Shown one piece after another: positions 1 through 11,159 of a stretch of DNA of 64,000 bases (its first letter is position 1; each line of letters starts with the position of its first letter). Both the position numbers and the translations under genes were made by a program. The notes under the pieces were generated by a model. The model saw nothing but the letters and a program-made list of their open reading frames with translations, was not told where the DNA came from and did no database searches. This DNA is from Capitulum mitella (taxonomy: Eukaryota > Arthropoda > Thecostraca > Pollicipedomorpha > Pollicipedidae): positions 21,485,822 to 21,549,821 of the forward strand of contig CP099842.1 of assembly GCA_030062745.1 (NCBI GenBank). Direction: 5' to 3'.

Positions 1-299
1 GGTTACTGAGCTACTTATTGTCGCTCTCCAATGCGAGGAGCACTTCGCGTCGCAACTAACCGGCCTGAGTCGCATATTCGTAGATGTTGCTTTAAGAGAT
101 AACCAAATCATCACGCCGCAATGGTCGTTCCTTACTGTGCCCGGGAAAGTAGTACAACGAGCTCGGAACGGGACGTTACGTAGTTATAACAACATGTGGT
201 CAGTGGTTACCTTGCCTGTCCAGCTGTTCTATTGGTCCAGCTGTTCTGCTGACTGTCTTATTTCCCAGCAGTTCTATTGGTGCAGCCGGTCTGTTTACT

Positions 300-590
300 G
301 TCTCACGCCGGTTCGTCCGTTGCGTTGGTCCGGCTGCTCTGTTGACTGTCTCACCCTGTTCAGCCGCTCTGTTGGTCCGGCTGCTCTGTTGACTGTCTCA
401 CCCTGTTCAGCCGCTCTGCTGGTCCGGCTGCTCTGTTGACTGTCTCACCCTGTTCAGCCGCTCCGTTGGTCCGGCTGCTCTGTTGACTGTCTCACCCTGT
501 TCAGCCGCTCTGCTGGTCCGGCTGCTCTGTAGACTGTCTCACCCTGTTCAGCCGCTCTGCTGATCCGGCTGCTCCGCTGACCTCCTCACC
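300..590. repeat. 47 bp minisatellite at the donor of exon e
   Basis: About six copies of a 47 bp unit (on the plus strand, CAGCCGCTCTGTTGGTCCGG then CTGCTCTGTTGACTGTCTCACCCTGTT). Spacing is exactly 47 bp at 361 and 408. On the minus strand each unit holds GGCTGAACAGGGTGAGACAG, close to the exon-donor junction AGCTGGACAG/GTGAGG at 590, so the array looks templated on the splice site. Confidence 0.85.
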
Positions 591-700
591 TGTCCAGCTG
601 GGCCAGTCGCGCTCGAAACTGCTCCGGTCCTCGCCCTCCATCACCCGGAACACGGAGATGATGTAGCCGGCTCGGTCCGAACTCGGCCGCCGCTGGTCAT
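590..700 (-). CDS. Unplaced gene, exon e (last visible)
   Basis: 111 nt, from a GACCGTCAG acceptor to a GTGAGG donor, phase 1 to 1. It encodes DQRRPSSDRAGYIISVFRVM and then EGEDRSSFERDWPSWT. Minisatellite arrays lie directly against both borders and carry copies of the border sequences. An alternative acceptor 8 nt further in would be out of phase. Confidence 0.65.
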
Positions 701-3584
701 CTGACGGTCAGTCACCGACCGACGGCTGGTCATCGGAGACACTGGCGGCCGCTCATTTGGTAGAAACTGGGGGCTGGTTTTCTGACTGATATCGTCGTCT
801 GGTCATCTGACAGTCAGTTACCGATGGCTAGTCATCCGACCGTCAGTCGCTGTCGATGACTCATCCGAAGGTCAGTCACTGACAGATTGTGTTTGACTGT
901 CAGCCACTGACAAATGGTCATTTGGCAGCCACGAACAGCCGTTGGACACAACGCGGCATCAATTCAGTTCAGCAGGATGCATCCTTAAAATGTCATTTCT
1001 TATCAACTCTTTCATTTATTACTCTTTGCAGCTGATCTCAGATGGCGTATGATGGGTAAGGTCCAATGAGGATGAACGTTAGCCTGGCTTTTCCTGGCCC
1101 AGTCACGTCTCAGAAGCGCGGAACAAAGCAAGGCGGCAGAGATAGAAGCATGATTCATCACTCAATATGGCCGTAGTAGATCTCTAACTGCCTACGTGAC
1201 AATTGAACCAGTGACGACCTCGCTCGTGCCAGTCCTTCTCGCGAGTCAATCAAAGAAAAAATCTTGTAAGTCCAACTTCTGTTCACTTCAGTGATTCATC
1301 AAACACCTATACCGGCACCGGCACTATACGGAAATCCTTCCACTATGCCTTCAAAATCACAAGAGCCTCCGTGAAAACGAGCAGGGCGCTGTTTATACCC
1401 ATACAAACGGAAACGATCTGGGCCCGGAAGGTACGAAATTCACGTGATGCCAACCAATGAGTGACGGTAACTTAATCAAACAAGGGACGTAAACCGGTGG
1501 TGTGAAGAGTTCTAGACCAATAAGAGCTGGCGGTATCGTATAGCGACTCCAAGAAACACCGGATGCTAATCTACATTGTTTGTCGCTTGTACTGGCTTTT
1601 TCACGGGAAATAGCCAGTAACATTATTGGTAAAGAATTCCTTTTAACGTATCACTCCCATTGTTGAAAGTGAAAAGACCTTGGGCATCCCAGATGACTTT
1701 GTCTGAGTACGTCAAACTCGGCCTTGAACGGCTGAACAATGGGACCGTCCCAGGGGCGCAGCCAGGATTTTCTTACGGGGGCCGGAGCTCAGTGTGAACT
1801 GAAATCATACGAAAACCGTCTGCCGGGAAGACGATAAGCAGTGGTTTTCACAAAAAAATGCGGGCTTAAGGAGGCGACAGGGCCCCCCCGCCTCCCCCTT
1901 GGCTACGCCTCTGCACCGTCCTTACAGATTGAGATATTTATAGGAATTTCTTCGAACTGATTGGTACTTTATTATATTGATACTTTAAACTGATTTGGAA
2001 CGGAAGAATTTGTGGGTTAGGAAAAAAGTTTTGCTTACGGCGGCCTTAGGTTCAATAATGATCCTTTCGCACGTGTCAATGTTCCCCCTTTTGCTCAGAA
2101 TATCGTCCCCGTCCCTGTCCTGGCGTCACATGGATAGGATCACCTCCATGACACGACCATATTCTCCCCTTGTCCATGGGCTTTTCCACGACTGTTGCTC
2201 GTTCGGGTGACTCACTGAGTGGAGGGCGGGCGATCGTGGCCACCTCCTGGTACAGTTTGACGGTGTGCTGCGCCCTGTGCGTGGCCTGTAGCGGACAGAA
2301 AGTGCGCCTCACACCCTGCCGGACCTGCGCCAGAGCATCCTGAGCCGACCTTCCGCCGCCCTGCAACGTGTAGTACAGCAGGAACGGAAACGGTTCTGTG
2401 GAGAGAGGAACAGTCAGCTGTGAAGAACCGCCTAGAAAACCAGACAGACTGATGAGAGGGAGTTGTCAATTACAGCACCACTTAGGACAGCAGGAATGGG
2501 GAGTCGGCTCGGCGAGAAGCATGAGTCATCAGCTGCTGGGCTTAGGGCCGTCTGATCAGGGGTGAAAGATAGCAAAATCAGTTGGGGGGGCTCAGCCCTG
2601 GGTCGGTCAACCCGGGGTGTCCCTGAATACTGATTTCTCCCCGGATTTGGATCATTTTGTTTTGCTGTTTTGAAAAAGCTTTGCGGGGCGCTGGCCGCCA
2701 GGTTGGGGGCTGAGCTGCAAGTTGGGGGGGGGGGCTGGAGCCCCGTCCCCAACTGCATAGGATCCTACACCCATAGGCGCAGCCATGGGGGTCCAGGGGC
2801 CCGCTACTCCCCCTTAGGCCCGCATTTTTGTGAAAACCATTACACATCGTCTTACCGGGCAAGGCGGTTTTCGTATGATTTCAGTTCACTCTAGGCTCCG
2901 GGCCCCCTTAAGAAAATCCTGGCTGCGCCCCTGCCCACAACCCTGCGTCTGATGTAATTAACGGCCAAAACTCGGGGCTAATCCTGCACCGCGCCATGCT
3001 GAAACACTCACTGGGTAGGCAGTGCCTCAATATCAAGTGTTCAGCGGCACAGCTGTAGTCAGGATCATATTATCGACCCCCGTTCCCTATATACGTCTGG
3101 TCAGACGGAAAGATCCGCGGATAATAATGGCACATGTTCTTTTCCGGTAATTAGACAGATGCTGGTAAAGTGGAAGGCCGTGAATGGCCGTTGCCGTGAG
3201 TGTGGCGGAAACAGGTATGTAAACAAAGTAACACGTTACTAAAAACTTTTCGTTTGCGCTAAGGAGACGTAGAAGGAACGTCAGTTTCTGTAAATGATTG
3301 GGTGGGCCGAACTGTCGGCCCGACAACCTAACCAGGGGGGCCATGGGGGCCACGCCCCCCCCCCCCTGAGCCAAACGGTCTGCACTAGATAAATGGCGAT
3401 TTCACATGAATACGTAATAGTGGTCATATATATGTTGCAAAAGCAAGCATTCTATGTTTTCCTGTGCATTAAATATGAGATAAATTGCCTAAAATCGCTG
3501 TCTTTTCTTGTAAATTTCGTGATATGCCTAGGGCATATAACAAAATTTGACATTTGCGCCCCCTGAGGAAAATCCCATGTGTAT

Positions 3585-3630
<46 letters not shown>

Positions 3631-6600
3631 GGTAGAAAGATAGATAGATACATAACTTTATGCCTTATTCTTTACCTTCTGCCTACCTTTTATCTATTGC
3701 GGCCGTTCGTTCCGTTATTTTTGCCCAATTCCCTTTAAAACTGGCAGAAAATATTGGAGGGGCCCAAACCAACATTGGAAGGGCCCAAATCAACATTGGG
3801 TGGGCGAGGGCCCCTGAGCACGCCTCCGCTCAGTACTTGTCCAGTTTGCTGGGTATTCTTGAGCTATTTGTAAGCCATATGGTCGTTGACTGCACTTGTG
3901 GTTTGAGATGGGCTGGTTTTGGCCAGTTTCAAAACGGAAACTGGTTGGCCCTGTGGACCGGAACATTTTAGTGGGAAAGACGTTCTTCATGTTGGTACAG
4001 ATTAACGCCGGAAAAGACATGGAATATGCAGGGTCATGTTGTCGTATCATTAACGGTCATTGCTTTATTCGCCTCTCATCCTCCATTGTTTCTAGAGTCT
4101 GGTCGGTTCGGAGTAAAATAACTGTGCCTCCGTATCATCAGCCAATCGCCCGCTCTGAACTGTCCGACTCGGAGGGAGAAAGGATCAGCCACGCTTGACC
4201 CCAGCCGTGTGCGCCCGACTGCGGGTATGCGGCACAGCCTACCTGGCTCAGACCTCTGCACTGCCTGAGGGATTTTTTACGTATATAGTGCGCGGCCGAA
4301 GGAGCACACACGAAATAGAAAGACAATCCCAAAATTATCCAAGATGTTGAGAAAACATCTTGTCAACAAAAAAACGTCAAGCTTACTTATTCCGCTTCTT
4401 CTAAAATAACTTGGGCGGTGAACTTCTCAGTTTTCCGGGCAGATGTATTGTACTGAGCACTTCTGTAAATTAATACGGTTTTGTTCCTGAATCTAACCAG
4501 GATTTTTCTGAGCTATGTTCCAAAAGCCATGATAAGCCATAACTGATAAGACATTGACACTTCTTGACCCACGGATTCTCGCAAAGGTTGTTAATTAAGC
4601 AATAGCAGAGCTAGGTTGCTGAAGCACAGCGCAGGTTGAGATGATGTACATACAGCCCGCGTTATGAATTTGCTAGTACAGCAGTAAATGTTCTTTAAAT
4701 ACGATGAAGTCAGCTCTGTGACACGGGCGTTGCTCTCCAATACAATGGCCACGGCAGTACAACAGAATCGCACGGGGCGGCGCCAGCCAGTACTGACCGG
4801 ATTTCTCCAGGTTGCTCAGCAACATGGCGTCACGTGTCCTGGTTTCTGCCGCCACGTGCCGCATCAGAGCCGTGCAGGCGCCCAGCTGCACGTGCAGCGG
4901 CGGCACGGGGTCCAGCGGGCTGGGCGCCACGGGCTCCAGGTGACTCTGCACGTGGATGACCACGCACAGGGCCTGGTCGTTTGTTTCCCGCATGCGCAGA
5001 CGCTGGCCGCGTACCGGGGGATTGGGAGGCAGCTGGAAACAGGAGACGATCAGCTAAAAACGGGGCGTTGCTCAAGGCGGTACATTACATTTATCTGGAT
5101 ACATTCTCTTCAAAAAAATCGTTTCATTTCACCAAGCGGTATGTGAAGTGATGCATTTTGGTCACTGGTGTGCGGGTTTCAGTGGAGCTTTTTCATTTGG
5201 TGAACGTGGCAAAATAACACCATTTGTTGCATTTTGTCTGCTGTAATTTATCTTGTGTTTAACTCATACGACAACATTCAGCGGACCGGGAATCAGTCAT
5301 CCATGCTTTTCACATTTCGATGACCGAAATTACTGCTATCGAACAAGAGCCAGGCTGCGGTCAGCGACGGCATTGGCAGCGATCAGCCGGCCCGTGGACT
5401 CGCTGCCCAGTAAAGCCGAGACTGGTGGCTACTTAAGCGCAAAACGCCGCTTGCAGGCTGCGAACCGTCCCAGCAGCCTTATGTAGGCCTTAACGTAGTA
5501 CTCGGCACACGATGTGTAGTGACCATGGCTAGAGATTCCCGAAAAATACTCGGGAAGAGAGCTTAAGTATGATCATCTCATTTACTTTCAGTCAGACTTA
5601 CTAGCCAAGGGTTATTTTCATGTCCTTTTTAATGTCTTTTCAAACCATATCATCCCGACCCCTTGAAGATCAGGAGACACGGTTCTGACGTTCCGTCTCC
5701 TGCGGTCCTTGACCTGGACCACCCATGTCTCGTGTCTGCAGTGCAGTCTCTATCGCCGCGTCCTCCGGCGCTCTGCCCAGCCGCAGGGACGGCCGGTCGG
5801 GCGGCTTCGACGCCCGGTATGCGGACCAGTCACACGCTGTCGGCCGTATGTACTTTGGACGGCCGCAGGCGGGGCGTTGGCACAGGACTGTTTGTGCGTC
5901 GGCTCCGGCGCTGAGCTGCTGCCGTGACGGACCTGGTCCCGCCTGCCAGCTGTGCCGTCCAGAGCGGCCGCGAGAGGGCAGAGGGAGAATGAGAGAAGGA
6001 GGGAGGGAGGGAGGAGAGGCGGGAGAAAGGGAGAGAAAGAGAGATAGAGAGGGTAGGGAGGAGAGGAAGGGGAGAGGTAGAGAGGCGGGAGAGAGAGACT
6101 GGAGAAAAGGAAAAGATCGCCGACGAATAGACAACAAATCCGCAAGAAAGGCAGGACAATCTGGACTTTGCCTCTTGCCCTCTGCTGACAGATGTCAGCT
6201 AAAAATACATCCAGCACATAGCCTTACGTTGGAATTCCTCTGGAGCTGCTCGGAAACAGATCCAAAATGATATTTTCTTCCTGGAGATTTCAGGACATTC
6301 CACCCTGGGCTTTAGGCTCCATGTAGTTAAGTTTTTTGTTACGGGTTGTGTGTTTATTATTCGTTTCTGTGTCCGCCCAGAACATCACGCATCCCATGAT
6401 AAGTGCTCAAACAAAACGCCTGCAAAATATGTGTCTGCGGGAAAACTGACAACAAAAATTGGCTGCGTAAGTTCAAACCGACTGCCGTGACGGGTTGACG
6501 ACCCCAGGTGGGTCGTGTTTCGCGTAGACCGGTGAGGGATGGACTGAGAATGGCGCCCGTCTGCGGATCGTCTGTCGTCCTCGTGCGTCACTCGGAGCCC

Positions 6601-7829
6601 AAACCAACCGCTTACAACGCTGCTGTTTGGCAACGGCGGTCTTCGCCCTTTGGCAGTCGTCTGACCTGTCCGTCAGCGGGAGGTGAGCCGAGGACGGCCC
6701 GGATAGTCAGCTGATGACCGCCAGCGGAAGGTCAGCTGAGAACAGCCCGGATAGTCAGCTGATGACCGCCAGCGGAAGGTTCGCTGAGAACAGCCCGGAT
6801 AGTCAGCTGATGACCGTCAGCAGCAGGTCAGCTGAGAATGGCCCGGATAGTCAGCTGATGACCGTCAGCAAATCAGCTGATGACGGCCTGGATAGTCAGC
6901 TGATGACCGTCAACGGGAGGTCAGCTGAGAACGGCCCGGATAGTCGGCTGATGACCGTTAGAGGCAGGTCAACTGAACTGTCCGTCAGCAGTTCAGCTGA
7001 GGACGGCTCAGATAGCTAACTGATGACCCTCAGCCCGAGGTTAGCTTATAGGACGGCTCGGGCAATTCGTTGACATCATGAGCAGTAAGTCATCTGAGGG
7101 CGGCGCTCGTAGTCGTCGCCAGCAGTTTGACTTCACGCTGCCGCGCTCGGTCCCAGAAACCAGGCGAGTATCACCTGCCTCCCCGCCTCGACCGGCCAGA
7201 GAGGCTGTGACGCCACGTGGCCGCGCTAAACATATAGCATGACTCAGTGGTGACGGAGCGTGTCACGAAAATACTGCCAATTAATCACCGCTCTTAATTT
7301 TCTCAGCTGTCACCAGCCACATCACGCTGTCACCCTCACCTTGTGGCCGGCGGGCAGGAAGCGATCGACGAGATGGTGCGGCACCAGGAAGCAGTCCTGG
7401 CTCAGCTGGTCCAGGGTCGGCAGCGGCTCCTCGTGCGGCTCGGGACTGGGCGGCCGGGCCGGAGCCGGCGGCGGCGCCGCGGCCGCCGCCTCCTCCTGAC
7501 CCGGGCAGCGGCCGGCGGCGCGGCGGCCGGCCGCCGCCAACCAGCCGACCAGGCCCGGCCGCCGGCGGCGCGGCTCCGGGTCCGCCCCGCCGCCGCCGCC
7601 GCCACCGCCACCGCCGGACGTCAGGCCCAGGAAGATGTGAGGTGCGCGTGGGCGGCCGCTCGGGCGGCTCCGGTTCGGCGGCGGCGGCGGTGGCGGCGGC
7701 GGCGCCCCTCAGTCGGCGCGGCTGCAGCTTCACCCGGCCGCGGCCCAGCTGCAGCGGCTGCAGGCCGTCGGAGCCGGCCGGCCGGCCGCCGCGGTTGTAA
7801 AGGAAGTTCATCGGCAGCCGGGCACACCG
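590..7829 (-). CDS. Unplaced multi-exon gene, partial (at least five exons)
   Basis: Five minus-strand exons (7829-7620, 7495-7340, 5032-4798, 2395-2216, 700-590) join in one open frame of about 297 codons; the phases 0,0,1,1,1 agree at every junction. The middle part looks like a conserved globular protein: LSQDCFLVPHHLVDRFLPAG, then RMRETNDQALCVVIHVQSHL, then EPFPFLLYYTLQGGGR, then GYIISVFRVMEGEDR and FERDWPSWT. The first exon is richer in Gly, Ala and Arg. I see no membrane segment or catalytic motif and do not recognise the family. The gene continues past the left edge after a phase-1 donor, and its start is not identified. Codon use (high GC3) matches ALG11 and MICAL in this window, which supports a real host gene. 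The two upstream exons are less certain than the three downstream ones. Confidence 0.7.
692..890. repeat. Degenerate repeats at the acceptor of exon e
   Basis: Imperfect copies of CTGGTCATCTGACGGTCAG occur at 693, 725, 797, 828 and 858. Read on the minus strand this is the acceptor CTGACCGTCAG plus the first exon bases ATGACCAG. The rest of this intron (to 2215) holds a short transposon at 1752-1915 and otherwise no recognisable feature. Confidence 0.6.
1752..1915 (-). mobile_element. Short TIR element, CAGGGGCGCAGCC family
   Basis: Non-coding element with ends CAGGGGCGCAGCCAGG and CCTTGGCTACGCCTCTG, which are imperfect inverted repeats. It matches 2781-2933 in opposite orientation over nearly its whole length, including the shared GTGAACTGAAATCATACGAA. 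It is probably a non-autonomous DNA transposon (MITE). Confidence 0.75.
2216..2395 (-). CDS. Unplaced gene, exon d
   Basis: 180 nt, from a CTCTCCACAG acceptor to a consensus GTGAGT donor, phase 1 to 1. It encodes EPFPFLLYYTLQGGGR, then a charged helical region ending VKLYQEVATIARPPL. The first codon is shared with the previous exon and restores a Glu. Confidence 0.75.
2781..2933 (+). mobile_element. Second copy of the CAGGGGCGCAGCC element, inverted
   Basis: Reverse-complement relative of 1752-1915, about 870 bp away, ending AAAATCCTGGCTGCGCCCCTG. A G-rich run and a CCATAGGCGCAGCCATGG segment precede it. The remaining intron from 2396 to 4797 holds the composite element at 3290-3840 and nothing else I can identify. 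Confidence 0.75.
3290..3840 (+). mobile_element. Composite repeat element with TA microsatellite, copy 1
   Basis: Starts with TTTCTGTAAATGATTGGGTG and ends near TTGGGTGGGCGAGGGCCCC; a (TA)n run lies at 3585-3627. The block after the TA run (GCCTTATTCT, TCTATTGCGGCCGTT, CAATTCCCTTTAAAACTGGC) is nearly identical to 22530-22700, and the left end to 22165-22215. Its middle (3350-3575) matches 17670-17895. No coding capacity. Confidence 0.8.
4798..5032 (-). CDS. Unplaced gene, exon c
   Basis: 235 nt, from a pyrimidine-rich TTTCCAG acceptor to a GTCAGT donor, phase 0 to 1. It encodes an alternating hydrophobic segment (ALCVVIHVQSHLEPV) and the helix-like LGACTALMRHVAAETRTRD. No stop in frame, and GC-rich third positions. 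Confidence 0.75.
5975..6105 (+). repeat. GA-rich low-complexity tract
   Basis: Degenerate GAGA/GGGA purine run inside the intron between exons b and c. The long open frames over it on both strands are composition artefacts. Confidence 0.8.
6690..7050 (+). repeat. 48 bp minisatellite
   Basis: About seven copies of a 48 bp unit around GATAGTCAGCTGATGACCGT and GGTCAGCTGAGAA. Because 48 is a multiple of three, one frame (6714-7019) stays open as a 16-residue repeat. It sits in the intron between exons c and b, so it is probably not translated. Confidence 0.85.
7340..7495 (-). CDS. Unplaced gene, exon b
   Basis: 52 codons, phase 0 to 0, from a GGTCAG acceptor to a strong GTGAGG donor. An Ala/Pro-rich start leads into LDQLSQDCFLVPHHLVDRFL, which looks like folded protein. 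The next exon starts in the matching phase. Confidence 0.6.
7620..7829 (-). CDS. Unplaced gene, exon a
   Basis: The exon runs from a CGGCAG acceptor to a GTCCGG donor, 70 codons, phase 0 to 0. It contains RCARLPMNFLYNRGGR followed by a Gly/Leu/Arg stretch and an Ala/Pro-rich end. The 124 bp intron to the next exon is inferred because this frame does not connect directly with the LSQDCF frame. Splice positions are plausible but the weakest of this gene; MNF could also be a start. Confidence 0.4.
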
Positions 7830-8989
7830 CTGCCGGCGGTTCACGCGCCGGAGGTTGTCTCCGGGACGTCGGCCGCGTGACGCGGGAAACTCTTCCTGCT
7901 CAGTCCGGCCGAGATTTTCTCTCAAAAATCCGGCCGACTACGCGTCAGGTGGTGCGAATCCCACGTTACAACTGCAGGAGACCGAACGTCAGAGTCGACC
8001 TGCAAGGTTATTGGAGGAAAAAAACTGAAAGACGACACTCATAGCATTGGTTCATTGGTTCCCCATCGCAACATACGTTCTTCGACTCCCGATAAACGGA
8101 CTTCATCTCCGTCACCTACATGTTGCGGGTCAGAATCACCGTAGTACGCAGCTTATTCAAGCCTTCGAAAACCGGTCACGGCGTCAACACAAGAGGCGGG
8201 ACATTTTCGGCACACAGAATATGTGGACTAATTCCAGGTCTTTTACCATCGGACTACTTAGGCTGTTTTTAGTCCTGCCCTTGGTCTTTCTGACAAAACT
8301 TCGGACAAAACGCCGAAAGTCGATTCGCAGAATCTTAATCAACACTTATTTTCACTTGGTCATCTAATGACGGCTCGGAGCTTCTTCGCGACTTTAAGGG
8401 CTGCTGTTGTCGATTAAGGCGACAAACATCACATTTTGCTTATGTGACATTATTCACTGCAACATTCAGCACAAAGCAAGTCGTCCTTACCTAAGTTATA
8501 CCTCGTTCGACATATCCACGTTGACAGTGAACAACTAAAAGTAAATGGCTTTCAGATCTGTCAGACGCAAGTTATCCAGTTCCACCTGATCCAATCGAAT
8601 TAGTCCAATGACTTTTGATGTGTACGGGCAGGGAACAAAAAAGCCTACTCACAGTTAACTCACGATCAGGCAGTCCTCTGGAAGCTGGGTCAGCTGCATC
8701 TCACGAGCCACGCATGGCCCGGCCAATACAGCGCACTCAGTCCAGCACACCAACAGGCCACGCCTGTCGTCTTCCTCCCTCCCTTGCCAACACTGACACC
8801 GCTCTCTTTTTCAGGCCGCTCGCGCGAACGTTGCGGCACGGTCCGTCTGCGGCCAGGACTGACGGCGCCTCAGGAGAGCACTCAGCCGACACCGGCCGGC
8901 CGCCGCCGCCGCCGTCGGCACGCGCCGACGGGAGGCACCTGCCGCCGCCCGGCGTCACGTCCGGCCACCGGACGTCACCAACAACAACT

Positions 8990-9660
8990 AAACTCAGCCT
9001 CTGAACACTGAACGGCGCCCTGAACACTTAGCTTTACTGGCAACAGCTGAACCCGGCCTCTGAACACTGAACGTCATCACTGAACACAACGCTATTTCTG
9101 AGCCCTGAACGTCATTAACAACTGGACTCCACTCCTCACCAGTGAATGTCGCTAACATCAAACGAACGTTAAAAACAACAATCCGGTTCAACCCTCTTCA
9201 TCACTGGACGTTAGTAACATAGTAACAACCTATAAACTACAGACCCGACTACTGAACTTTTCTCCCGACCAATGAAGACCACTAGCAGCAATCAAACGTC
9301 GCCTACAATAACAACTTGGCATCACCGACAACAACCTAACGTCACTAACGACTACGAGGCACCACTAGCAACAAACAAGCGTCACCTACAACAACGGAGC
9401 ACACAACAACCGCTGACCACCGAACGTCACCAGAAACATATATCCAACACATCTGACCACTTAACACCACGTCCGGCCACTGAACGTCACTATGATGTAC
9501 TAGACATCGCCTCTTGTCATTGTATGCTTCCTCCACCCATTAGACATCACTCTCGAACACTGGATACCCCTATCAACTGCTGCATGCCACTGTCAGCTAA
9601 CGCTTGTCGCCGCTGACCATTACGAGTCGCCTCTGACTAACGGACGTGAGCTCTGACCAC
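8990..9660 (+). repeat. Degenerate CACTGAACGTCAC-type repeats
   Basis: Imperfect copies of motifs such as CACTGAACGTCAC and CACCGAACGTCACC recur every 20-40 bp over about 650 bp. They look like an old minisatellite that has lost its regular period. Confidence 0.6.
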
Positions 9661-10704
9661 ACATGACTCCTAGCTATGTACAGAGGGCTAATGTGTAATA
9701 GCAGACAGGCAGCCGTCTCCACGGTGATTTAGTGTGGGAAAGGGACAGCGTGGTCACCGCAGCTGTCGAGCGATTAGACTGACCACGCTCCGAGCTCTGG
9801 TGAGCTATTTCTGGTCCGTACAGCAGGCTTCGTATTTGGGAAGAGAGATATACCTCAGCTCAGGCAATGAGCGAGTGGACCTTAGCTTGCCAGGATTATT
9901 TTGGTCCCTTGAAACTTGCTTCGTCTCTACCACTGGCACTGTATGCTCGACAGCGGTGAGTGCAAAGAAAGGCCACCTTTGCAGTAGCATCGGCGAGGAA
10001 AAGAGCGACCACATCGGGACATCATTTGCGGTACACGGACGACACATCAAGACAGCTTTTCAATCGAAAAGGCGTTTCGGGGCAATTACCTCCAGTCCAA
10101 TAGCGGTTATTCCACTGCTTATCTAGTTCCCGCGAAACGCTATCACTGACTCATCTTTCTCGTAAGAGACAAAAATGAGTTGCCGGGTGATAAGGGATGG
10201 TATCAATCTCCAAATAATAATACCATACCCATGGAAAATCAGGGGCAATAAGACGAAAATCACGACAGGCAAAACTGGGAAAAGTATGGCGAATGGATAA
10301 AGCAAGTGGCATAATATGTACGGCAGTCCAACAGATTGAAAGATGGAAAGCTATTTGGCTCATGTGTCGAACAGGAACACGGCATGAAACGGAACTGATC
10401 GTCTACATAGGCGCCCGGTAATTTTTCTCGGCCTCGATTCCGGTGAGCCAGGCCTGGCGGTCGGACTGCACACAAGTGCGCCGCGCCGTGCGTGGCTGCG
10501 GTCGGCGCAGGTGCTCGCTTGGCCCGCAGTGTGCGTTCGCCCCGGCTGTTTCCCCGTGGCTACCTGACGGGCCGCGGAGTGAACGTGCCGCCATCTGCAG
10601 GCCAACCCACTGCTGATCGTGACCAGCAAGCACCGACCTTTGAACCCGAGGAAACATGCTCCTGACATCTGTGTGCTAGCATGTCGCGTTAAAAACACCC
10701 CCTT

Positions 10705-10716
10705 TTATATATATAC

Positions 10717-10777
<61 letters not shown>

Positions 10778-10822
10778 CGTGTGTGTGTGTGTGTGTGTGC
10801 GTGTGTGTGTGTGTGTGTGTGC
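10705..10822 (+). repeat. Compound (TA)n/(TG)n microsatellite
   Basis: A (TA) run with short TACA interruptions passes directly into a (TG) run. Reading frames across it give Tyr/Ile or Cys/Val repeats and are not genes. Confidence 0.95.
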
Positions 10823-11159
10823 ATCCGCCGTGACACGCATATCGACATCCAGACTCGGATCACAGTCCAGGGTCCACGCACAGTCTGGCGGAGCATACCG
10901 AACGTTATCGGCGGCAGGCGGGCGGGTCAAAGAGTTATGCCCTGGCCGTCAAGCGAGGAGGTCAATGGTTTCTTTGTTACCGTCGGACCACGGGTGGCAG
11001 CTGAAATCGCTGGCCAGGGCGCGGTTGTTCATGTCAGCTTCCGTCTCCCGCGGGTCGGTGCGTGCGGTTTTCCGTTTCACCATTCGACATTGGTATGCTG
11101 GCATGCATACTTCTCAGCATCCGAAACTCATCCGAAACTTGACTAGGGCTGACGATATA

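Noticed and set aside
300..590. Regular direct repeats that might suggest a CRISPR array
   Set aside because: Units are contiguous tandem copies without unique spacers, and the genome is eukaryotic.
5670..6270. Overlapping 155-181 codon frames on both strands
   Set aside because: Result of the GA-rich low-complexity tract.
7281..8044. 214- and 233-codon overlapping frames on opposite strands
   Set aside because: GC-rich shadows. Only short parts on the minus strand fit phase-matched exons of the unplaced gene.
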